Source: Nitriliruptoraceae bacterium
GTDB taxonomy: Bacteria; Actinomycetota; Nitriliruptoria; Nitriliruptorales; Nitriliruptoraceae
Assembly (NCBI GenBank): GCA_007123425.1
Contig: SKLC01000074.1
Location: 1 to 5,263, forward strand
Reading direction: 5' to 3'
DNA: 5,263 bases
Positions 1 through 4,559 of the stretch are shown here, one piece after another. The translations under genes and the position numbers were made by a program. The first letter of the stretch is position 1. Every line of letters starts with the position of its first letter. A model generated the notes under the pieces. The model made no database searches, was not told where the DNA came from, and worked only from the letters and a program-made list of their open reading frames with translations.

Positions 1-417
1 GAGCGCCCGCCCAGCGGCGGCCGCGAGGTCACCGGCCGCGTCTCGATCGCGACCAGCCGCACCGCGGTCACCGGCTGGGAGTACGACCCGGACGGCGAGG
101 TCTTCCGCCGCTTCCAGGACGGCACCGCCCACACCGTCACCGGCGAGGACCGCATCGGGGCGGCGAACGTGGTCGTGCTCGACGTGCCGGTCAGCGGCCG
201 CGACTCGCACGGGGCCCCGCTGTACGAGCTCGCCGGCTCGGGCGCGGCCCTGCTCCTGCGGGACGGCCGCGGCTACGACATCGGCTGGGCGAAGGCGGGG
301 ACCCACGAGCAGCTCGAGCTGGTGGATGACGCCGACCCCGCCGTGCTCGCACCCGGGCCCACATGGGTGGTGCTCACCTACGGCGACGCGCTCGCGGGAG
401 TCTCCGGGCTGCAGTGA
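1..417 (+). CDS. DUF3048 (YerB-type) domain protein, C-terminal part, truncated by window start
   Basis: The frame is open from base 1 and ends with TGA at 415-417, leaving 138 C-terminal residues; the true start lies upstream of the window. The fragment matches, from memory, the C-terminal half of DUF3048 proteins. It has a Trp-Tyr-Asp-Pro stretch (residues 26-30), then FRRFQDGTAH (35-44), then an AANVVVL strand (54-60). A GSG turn (79-81) leads into ALLLRDGR, and the fragment closes with PGPTWVVL (118-125). Members are usually secreted or lipid-anchored envelope proteins of unknown biochemical role, with Bacillus YerB as the namesake. The signal sequence would be in the missing N-terminus. 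A GTG at 169 is in frame but would cut the conserved domain, so it is not taken as the start. The family assignment is fairly sure; the function is unknown. Confidence 0.8.
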   Translation, partial: ERPPSGGREVTGRVSIATSRTAVTGWEYDPDGEVFRRFQDGTAHTVTGEDRIGAANVVVLDVPVSGRDSHGAPLYELAGSGAALLLRDGRGYDIGWAKAGTHEQLELVDDADPAVLAPGPTWVVLTYGDALAGVSGLQ

Positions 418-461
418 TGCCCGCCGTGGGCGAGGGGGCGCGTGTGGCGTTGGTCCCATCC

Positions 462-483
462 GGCAGGGCCCGACGACCCTGCC
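462..483 (+). terminator. Hairpin downstream of the DUF3048 gene, possible terminator
   Basis: GGCAGGG (462-468) and CCCTGCC (477-483) form a perfect 7-bp stem with an 8-nt loop. It lies 44 bp after the DUF3048 stop and about 40 bp before the ribosome binding site of the next gene. No T-tract follows, so it is not a canonical intrinsic terminator. GC-rich hairpins without a U-tail are often proposed as terminators in high-GC actinomycetes, but random sequence of this composition also produces such stems. Confidence 0.35.
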
Positions 484-534
484 ACCGGCGATCCGCGGCG
501 GTCAGGCTGACGCGCACACGAGAAGGAGACCCAC

Positions 535-795
535 GTGCGCGTCCTGAAGCGGATCGCGGAGGCCTATCGCGCTCCCCTGCTCGAGGCCAGCCGCCTGACC
601 CACACGCCCATCCGTGACGAGCAGGTGTCCTGCCCCTTCACCGGGCGCATCACCAGCACCTCGGAGTGCGTGGCCTGCCCGCGGTACGTGCGCACCCGGA
701 CCGTGCAGCTCGTGGACGGCTTCTGGACCGAGACGGTGGTGGCATGCGACCGCACCCGACCCGGCCCCGACGACGAGTCCCCCTCGCCCAACTGA
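535..795 (+). CDS. Small four-cysteine protein of unknown function (possible metal-binding)
   Basis: This encodes an 86-residue protein starting with GTG. The start is supported by AAGGAG at 523-528, six bases upstream, which is one of the best ribosome binding sites in the window. I do not recognise the family. The N-terminal 25 residues are basic and probably helical (MRVLKRIAEAYRAPLLEASRL). The core has four cysteines at positions 33, 45, 48 and 71, in the pattern C-x11-C-x2-C-x22-C, with CPF and CVACPRY contexts. This arrangement could bind Zn or an Fe-S cluster, although the spacing is not that of a standard zinc ribbon. The last 15 residues are acidic, Pro-rich and probably disordered. 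There is no signal peptide or membrane segment, so it is likely cytoplasmic. It lies between two hairpins and may be a single-gene transcript. The strong ribosome site and compact Cys motif argue for a real gene. Confidence 0.7.
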   Translation: MRVLKRIAEAYRAPLLEASRLTHTPIRDEQVSCPFTGRITSTSECVACPRYVRTRTVQLVDGFWTETVVACDRTRPGPDDESPSPN

Positions 796-814
796 AGCCA
801 CCTCCAGGCCCCAG

Positions 815-828
815 CGCCCCGCGGGGCG
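815..828 (+). terminator. Perfect 14-bp GC palindrome after the small Cys gene, possible terminator hairpin
   Basis: CGCCCCGCGGGGCG is its own reverse complement and begins 19 bases after the TGA of the small gene. As RNA it could fold into a 5-bp all-GC stem with a CGCG loop. There is no T-run after it. It could end the upstream transcript or act as a DNA site. The position favours a terminator, but the evidence is only structural. Confidence 0.35.
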
Positions 829-831
829 TAG

Positions 832-837
832 TAGGTT
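832..837 (+). promoter_or_regulatory. Candidate -10 element for the F420-dependent oxidoreductase gene
   Basis: TAGGTT fits the actinomycete -10 pattern TANNNT and is the first less GC-rich stretch after the palindrome at 815-828. A start site about 7 bases downstream would fall at the beginning of the inverted repeat at 839-864. No convincing -35 hexamer is seen at the usual distance. This is a weak prediction based on position and pattern only. Confidence 0.25.
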
Positions 838-838
838 G

Positions 839-864
839 CATGCCGACACCGTGTCGTCGGCATG
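839..864 (+). repeat. Inverted repeat upstream of the F420 oxidoreductase gene, candidate operator or leader hairpin
   Basis: CATGCCGAC (839-847) and GTCGGCATG (856-864) are perfect 9-bp inverted arms with an 8-bp spacer. A nested repeat, GACAC-C-GTGTC (845-855), gives the element a second possible symmetry. It ends where the ribosome binding site GAAGGG (864-869) begins and follows directly after the candidate -10. As DNA it would be well placed as an operator. As RNA it would form a hairpin touching the ribosome binding site. Dyads of this length are uncommon by chance, but the function is inferred. Confidence 0.5.
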
Positions 865-869
865 AAGGG
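864..869 (+). promoter_or_regulatory. Ribosome binding site that decides the oxidoreductase start
   Basis: GAAGGG lies 8 bases before GTG 878 but only 2 bases before the in-frame GTG 872. Spacing therefore favours 878. The resulting N-terminus, MKLSMTLGY, also resembles the usual beginning of luciferase-like F420 enzymes (MKLGLQLGY-like in the Rv3520c group, recalled from memory). Confidence 0.55.
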
Positions 870-877
870 CCGTGCTC

Positions 878-1921
878 GTGAAGCTGTCCATGACGCTGGG
901 CTACACCGGGGATCCCACCCAGACCGCGGAGGAGGCCCGCCAGCTCGAGGCGGCCGGCGTCGACATGGCCTGGGTGGCGGAGCTGTACAGCTTCGATGCG
1001 GTCAGCATCCTGGGCTTCCTGGCGGCCAAGACCGAGCGGATGGAGCTCGCCTCGGGGATCCTGCCGCTGTACGGCCGCACCCCGGCGCTGACGGCATCGA
1101 CGGCCGCCGGCCTCGACGCGGTCTCGGGCGGGCGCTTCGTGCTGGGCCTGGGCGCCTCGGGCCCGCAGGTGATCGAGGGCTGGCACGGCGTGCCCTACGA
1201 CCGGCCGCTGCAGCGCACCCGCGAGCTGATCGACATCTGCCGCATCGTCTGGCGCCGCGAGCGCCTGTCCTACGACGGCAAGGCCTACAAGCTGCCGCTG
1301 CCCGAGGACCAGGGCACCGGTCTCGGCAAGCCCCTGAAGCTGATCAACCACCCGGTGCGCGAGAACATCCCGATCTACATCGCCAGCCTGGGCCCGAAGA
1401 ACGTGGCCATGACCGCGGAGCTCGCCGACGGCTGGCTGCCGGTGTTCTTCCACCCGGAGAAGTCCGGGGACGTCTGGGGCGAGGACCTCGCGGCCGGCAA
1501 GGCCAAGCGCGACGAGTCGCTGGGCGAGCTCGAGATCGTGGCCGGGGGCATGGTGGCGATCACCGACGACGAGGCCGAGGCCACCCGCATCCGTGACTTC
1601 GCCCGCGGGATGACGGCCCTCTACGTCGGCGGGATGGGCTCGCGCGACAAGAACTTCTACAACAACGTCTTCCGCCGCTACGGCTACGAGGAGGAGGCCG
1701 CCAGGATCCAGGACCTCTACCTCGACGGGAAGAAGGAGGAGGCCGCTGCGGCGGTGCCCGCCGACTTCCTCCGCGACACCGCGCTGGTCGGGGACGAGGG
1801 CTTCGTGCGGGAGCGCATCCAGGCCTATCGGGACGCCGGCGTGACGCGCCTGAGCATCACGCCGGTCGGCGAGAACAAGATCGAGCTCGTCGAGAAGGTC
1901 CGCAGCTGGATCGACGGCTGA
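878..1921 (+). CDS. LLM-class F420-dependent oxidoreductase (Rv3520c-like)
   Basis: This 347-residue protein has the length and layout of the luciferase-like monooxygenase family in its F420-dependent branch, a TIM-barrel flavin/deazaflavin fold in the cytoplasm. Members transfer hydride to or from coenzyme F420; the substrate here is unknown. Seen in sequence are an N-terminal beta strand MKLSMTLGY, the pattern AGVDMAWVAELYSFDA (26-41), and ERMELASGILPLYGRTP (53-69). The signature region runs from SGGRF to EGWHG (83-104), including GLGASGPQV. Further along are a GPKNVA motif and DGWLPVFF, typical of the Rv3520c-type subfamily, and a C-terminal GDEGFVRERIQAYRDAGV helix region that closes the barrel. 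The GTG at 872 is an alternative start, giving 349 residues. The gene probably has its own promoter and is preceded by an inverted repeat. It converges with the thioesterase gene. The family is very likely correct; any specific reaction would be a guess. Confidence 0.92.
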   Translation: MKLSMTLGYTGDPTQTAEEARQLEAAGVDMAWVAELYSFDAVSILGFLAAKTERMELASGILPLYGRTPALTASTAAGLDAVSGGRFVLGLGASGPQVIEGWHGVPYDRPLQRTRELIDICRIVWRRERLSYDGKAYKLPLPEDQGTGLGKPLKLINHPVRENIPIYIASLGPKNVAMTAELADGWLPVFFHPEKSGDVWGEDLAAGKAKRDESLGELEIVAGGMVAITDDEAEATRIRDFARGMTALYVGGMGSRDKNFYNNVFRRYGYEEEAARIQDLYLDGKKEEAAAAVPADFLRDTALVGDEGFVRERIQAYRDAGVTRLSITPVGENKIELVEKVRSWIDG

Positions 1922-1936
1922 TCACCCCCGCGGTGA
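1922..1936. terminator. Short hairpin in the 42-bp convergent gap
   Basis: TCACC (1922-1926) and GGTGA (1932-1936) can pair around a 5-nt loop, directly after the oxidoreductase stop and 27 bases beyond the converging thioesterase stop. The 5-bp stem is short and lacks a T-tract on either strand. It is the only candidate terminator in the convergent gap. Confidence 0.2.
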
Positions 1937-1963
1937 CGGGCATCGAGCACGGGCCGGTGCGGT

Positions 1964-2800
1964 TCAGCCCAGCCGCCAGGTTCGAACGATCGCCGTCTGG
2001 GAGGCCGTCGCCAGCAGCGTGCCGTCGGGCGCCCACAGGTGCGCCTCGCCGTAGCCGTACCCGTCGGCGGTCGCGGTCGGGCGCACCTCGAGCAGGACCC
2101 ACTCGCAGCGTCGGCGCTCGACCATCCGCAGCGTGTTGTCGAGGCTGGTGCCCCCGACCGGCTCGCCCACCCCACCGGCGATCGCCATGGGCACCATGTC
2201 GGCGAGCCACGACAGCATGGCCGGGCTGCCCGCGTCGTATCCGGGCGTCCGCGCCCACATGCAGATGCGGAACCCCGCCGGGCGTGCTCCGTGGGTGAGG
2301 AAGTCCTCCCACCCGGGCCCCTCGGCGCGGCGCCGCTCCATGGTCTCCATGAACGTGTCGGTGGTGTCGACCGGGAACCCCGAAGCCGGGCAGTCCTCGG
2401 GCTCGGGCACGTCGGGCATGGTGACCCAGGCCCCCCGCGGCGCGTCCCCGCGGGCCTCCCCCAGCGCCGCCATCGCACGCACCACCACCCGATCGCCCAC
2501 CGCGGCGACCGCCGTGGCCTGGGTGATGCGACGGCCCTCGGTGTCCACCGAGACGCCCACGTCGAGGACGTCGCCCACCTGTGCGCTCGACGAGAACTGC
2601 ACGGTCACCCAGCGCAGCGGGCGGCCGGTCACCGACTCCATCGCCGCGATCGCCGCCGCGATGCCCGCTCCACCGTAGAGCCCGCCCGAGGGGCTGACCA
2701 GGTGCGGCGTCACCGGCACCTCCCACCGGGCCTCGCCGACCTGTCGGCTGCCGAGGAACCGGTGGTCGGCCAGGGGGTCGTGGACGAGCATGTCGCTCAC
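1964..2800 (-). CDS. TesB-like double-hotdog acyl-CoA thioesterase
   Basis: The preferred GTG start at 2800 gives 278 residues, the usual size of TesB/acyl-CoA thioesterase II proteins (two fused hotdog domains, 4HBT_3 type), which hydrolyse acyl-CoA to free acid and CoA. The first hotdog covers about residues 15-115, with the helix region SPSGGLYGGAGIAAAIAAME and the strand RWVTVQFSSSAQVGDVL. The second covers about 170-275. It contains WLADM, then TSLDNTLRM, then CEWVLLEVRPTA, then GTLLATASQTAIVR. By alignment from memory with E. coli TesB (Asp204, Thr228, Gln278), the matching positions are Asp201, Ser219 and Gln268, so Ser replaces Thr. The gene follows the DsbA-like gene on the same strand and is probably co-transcribed with it. 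An upstream in-frame GTG at 2845 overlaps the DsbA-like stop as GTGA. The family is secure; the acyl substrate is unknown. Confidence 0.88.
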   Translation of the reverse strand: MSDMLVHDPLADHRFLGSRQVGEARWEVPVTPHLVSPSGGLYGGAGIAAAIAAMESVTGRPLRWVTVQFSSSAQVGDVLDVGVSVDTEGRRITQATAVAAVGDRVVVRAMAALGEARGDAPRGAWVTMPDVPEPEDCPASGFPVDTTDTFMETMERRRAEGPGWEDFLTHGARPAGFRICMWARTPGYDAGSPAMLSWLADMVPMAIAGGVGEPVGGTSLDNTLRMVERRRCEWVLLEVRPTATADGYGYGEAHLWAPDGTLLATASQTAIVRTWRLG

Positions 2801-2805
2801 TGCTG

Positions 2806-2811
2806 CTCCTC
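2806..2811 (-). promoter_or_regulatory. Ribosome binding site that decides the thioesterase start
   Basis: On the minus strand GAGGAG ends five bases before GTG 2800. The alternative GTG at 2845 has no purine-rich site before it, but its GTGA overlap with the preceding stop would allow translational coupling. The extra 15 residues it would add (TERTVPTTPSRG and so on) look unstructured, which also favours 2800. Confidence 0.55.
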
Positions 2812-2841
2812 GCGATGGCGTGGTGGGGACGGTGCGCTCGG

Positions 2842-3540
2842 TCACCGTGCGGGGCGCTCGACGGTCTCCCAGTCACGGGCATCGAGGTAGGGGCGGAAGG
2901 TCGCTGCGATGGCGGCGACGTCCTCGTCGGTCTTGGCGCGCTTGATCTCGAACAGGCGCGGGAACTGCAGCCAGTCGGTGACGTGCTGCCACAGCCGCAC
3001 GGCGCGCTCGCCGGTGGGCGGGTCGATCAGCACCGGCCCGAACAGCGCCTGGTCATCGTCGAAGATGAGCGTCGGCACGCCGAAGACACCTCGATCGGCC
3101 ACGCGCCGGTGGTCGGCCCAGACCTCCTCGCCCGTGGTGGGGTCGGCCAGGGCCTCGTCGACCAGGCCGGGATCGAGGTCGAGCTCTGCCAGCAGCGCCT
3201 CGGCGACCTCCTTGCGGTGGGGCTTGCGGCCCTCGACGTGCAGCGCGGTGCCCGCTGCCAGGTACCAGCGGTCCAGCAGCACCGGGTCGATCCGGCCCAG
3301 ATGCGCCCCGATGCGCATCATCGACCAGCCATAGGACCAGTCGCGCTCCCAGGGGTGCTTCTTGCCCTCGGCGCGGTTGATCTCCTCCAGGCTGAAGAAG
3401 CGCCAGCGCACGTCGAGGCCCGTCGCCTCGCGGACCTCCCGGATCCACCGCGAGGTCTGGAAGGCGTAGGGGCACATCACGTCGAAGTGGAAGTCCACAC
3501 CCGTGATCTCGTCCCCGGTGCCGGATGGGGCCTCGCCCAT
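2842..3540 (-). CDS. DsbA-family thioredoxin-fold protein, mycothiol-dependent nitroreductase (Rv2466c)-like, CPYA active site
   Basis: The 232-residue product is a cytoplasmic DsbA/FrnE-type thioredoxin-fold protein with no signal peptide. Strand VDFHFDVMCPYAFQTSRW (15-32) carries the active-site motif Cys23-Pro-Tyr-Ala26. A helical insertion spans about 50-140, and the cis-proline loop is FGVPTLIF with Pro156. Then comes FGPVLIDPPTGERA (167-180) with an LW shortly after, and a C-terminal FPRLFEIKRAKT. This last part strongly recalls M. tuberculosis Rv2466c, a mycothiol-dependent nitroreductase whose motif is CPWC. Here the second cysteine is Ala, so a monothiol mechanism or a mycothiol mixed disulfide is more likely than dithiol exchange (inference). 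The start is ATG 3540, with CAGGAG at 3556-3551 ten bases away. The frame stays open to 3645, but that extension lacks conserved sequence. The gene is first in a probable operon with the thioesterase and is divergent from the MDMPI-family gene. A 2-hydroxychromene-2-carboxylate isomerase-like role is an alternative. Confidence 0.85.
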   Translation of the reverse strand: MGEAPSGTGDEITGVDFHFDVMCPYAFQTSRWIREVREATGLDVRWRFFSLEEINRAEGKKHPWERDWSYGWSMMRIGAHLGRIDPVLLDRWYLAAGTALHVEGRKPHRKEVAEALLAELDLDPGLVDEALADPTTGEEVWADHRRVADRGVFGVPTLIFDDDQALFGPVLIDPPTGERAVRLWQHVTDWLQFPRLFEIKRAKTDEDVAAIAATFRPYLDARDWETVERPAR

Positions 3541-3562
3541 GGCCGCTGTGCTCCTGTCCGCG

Positions 3563-3591
3563 TTGCGCCCATCCTCGCAGGAAATTAGCGT
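3563..3591 (+). promoter_or_regulatory. Candidate promoter for the MDMPI-family gene
   Basis: TTGCGC (3563-3568) and TAGCGT (3586-3591) are separated by 17 bases, the ideal spacing for a housekeeping sigma factor, and fit loose -35 and TANNNT -10 patterns. Transcription would begin near 3598, giving a leader of about 80 nt. The -10 lies in the only AT-rich patch of the divergent region. Confidence 0.35.
3582..3587 (-). promoter_or_regulatory. Candidate -10 for the DsbA-like/thioesterase operon
   Basis: On the minus strand TAATTT (3587 to 3582) matches TANNNT and would place the start near 3575, about 35 nt before the ATG. No good -35 is found 16-18 bases upstream. It overlaps the plus-strand -10 candidate by two bases, so both promoters could not be occupied at once. 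Confidence 0.3.
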
Positions 3592-3603
3592 CCGTTCACA
3601 ACT

Positions 3604-3633
3604 CGGGTCCCACCGACCCGCGGCCCGGGCCGC
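3604..3633 (+). repeat. Tandem dyad symmetry in the leader of the MDMPI-family gene
   Basis: CGGGTC (3604-3609) and GACCCG (3615-3620) form a 6-bp stem with a 5-nt loop. They are followed immediately by the perfect 14-bp palindrome GCGGCCCGGGCCGC (3620-3633). Together they lie between the predicted promoters and the ribosome binding site at 3667. They could be regulator sites or leader RNA structure. In DNA this GC-rich, short palindromes arise easily, so this is tentative. Confidence 0.3.
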
Positions 3634-3677
3634 CGACGACGCCACCCGACCCCGACCTCGTCACGCAGGAGCGCTTC

Positions 3678-4496
3678 ATGACCACCATCATCGACCGCGA
3701 CGCGATCGTGGCGCTGCTGCGCCGGGAGTTCGACGCGATCGAGGCGCTGTGCCGCGACCTCGATCCCGCCGACTGGGAGCAGCCCACCTGCCTGCCGGGC
3801 TGGACGGTCAAGGACAACCTCAGCCACATCGTGGGCACGGAGCTGATGCTCGATGGCGAGCAGGCCCCGGATGTCGACGTCGCCCACCTCGATCACGTCG
3901 CCAACGACATCGGGACGTTCAATGAGCTGTGGGTGGAGTCGATGCGTCCACTGCCAGGCGAGGAGGTGCTGCGCCGCTTCCGGGAGGTGACCGGCCGGCG
4001 ACTGGCCAGCCTCGAGGCCATGGACCGCGACACCTTCGACGCCGAGGGCTTCACGCCGGCCGGCCCGGACAGCTACGGCCGATTCATGCGCATCCGGCAC
4101 TTCGACTGCTACCTCCATGAGCACGACATGCGAGAGGCGCTGGGCCGCGAGGACCGGCCGGACGCCGAGCAGCTCGCGGCCGTGCTCGACGAGGTGGCGA
4201 CCGGCCTGGGCTACGTCGTGGGCAAGAAGGCGGGCATGCCGGCGGGCGCGCGCGTGCGCATCCGCGTGACCGGAGCGCTGCAGCGCGACTTCGACGTCGA
4301 GGTCGGCGAGCGCGCCCATCTCGTCGAGGAGCCCTTCACCGACCCCACGGTCCAGATCACCCTGCCCGTGCTGCTCTTCCTGCGCCTGGGGGGCGGCCGT
4401 CGCGACGCGACCCCGCACCTCGGCACCGACATCGCGCTGGAGGGTGACCAGGAGCTCGCACGACGTCTGGCCGGCAGCCTCGCCTTCACCATCTGA
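3678..4496 (+). CDS. Maleylpyruvate isomerase family mycothiol-dependent enzyme (DinB/MDMPI fold)
   Basis: This 272-residue protein is a two-domain member of the mycothiol-dependent maleylpyruvate isomerase family. The N-terminal DinB-like four-helix bundle (about 5-160) starts with a helix and the signature DWEQPTCLPGWTVKDNLSHIVGTE (32-55). A second signature is RHFDCYLHEHDMREALG (140 onward). The bundle normally binds a divalent metal through two His and one Glu. Here His50, Asp143 and His147 are the likely ligands, with Asp in the Glu position. The C-terminal part (about 180-272) looks like the SCP2-like MDMPI_C domain and ends in LARRLAGSLAFTI. Family members catalyse mycothiol-assisted isomerisation or thiol transfer; the substrate here is unknown. 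ATG 3678 is chosen because AGGAG (3667-3671) lies six bases upstream and the family homology begins there. The frame is open further upstream to 3525, without conserved sequence. The gene is divergent from the DsbA-like gene. Confidence 0.88.
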   Translation: MTTIIDRDAIVALLRREFDAIEALCRDLDPADWEQPTCLPGWTVKDNLSHIVGTELMLDGEQAPDVDVAHLDHVANDIGTFNELWVESMRPLPGEEVLRRFREVTGRRLASLEAMDRDTFDAEGFTPAGPDSYGRFMRIRHFDCYLHEHDMREALGREDRPDAEQLAAVLDEVATGLGYVVGKKAGMPAGARVRIRVTGALQRDFDVEVGERAHLVEEPFTDPTVQITLPVLLFLRLGGGRRDATPHLGTDIALEGDQELARRLAGSLAFTI

Positions 4497-4521
4497 CGGC
4501 AGCGGAGCCACCGCCAGCGGG

Positions 4522-4527
4522 TATCCT
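4522..4527 (+). promoter_or_regulatory. Candidate -10 for the spermidine-synthase-like gene
   Basis: TATCCT in the 63-bp gap after the MDMPI-family gene matches TANNNT well and lies 32 bases before the ATG at 4560. There is no clear -35 at standard spacing. A repeated hexamer CAGCGG (4500-4505 and 4515-4520) lies just upstream, but its significance is doubtful. No convincing terminator is seen in this gap. Confidence 0.35.
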
Positions 4528-4559
4528 GCGAACGATTCCCAGAGTCTTTCCGGACCCGC

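Noticed and set aside
650..1453. 267-codon open frame on the minus strand
   Set aside because: It covers parts of the small Cys gene, the inverted repeat and the oxidoreductase in antisense. Its composition is typical of a GC-rich shadow frame.
2039..2890. 283-codon open frame on the plus strand
   Set aside because: It is antisense to the thioesterase gene and into the DsbA-like gene, with an Arg/His/Gly-rich product and no family resemblance. The minus-strand reading has clear motifs.
3525..3677. N-terminal extension of the MDMPI-family frame upstream of ATG 3678
   Set aside because: The extension is Pro/Arg-rich with no conserved sequence and overlaps the start of the divergent DsbA-like gene. 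ATG 3678 has an AGGAG at ideal distance and begins at the family's normal N-terminus.
4500..4520. Direct repeat of CAGCGG in the gap before the spermidine-synthase-like gene
   Set aside because: Two hexamers 15 bp apart in GC-rich DNA are expected by chance, and no further copies follow.
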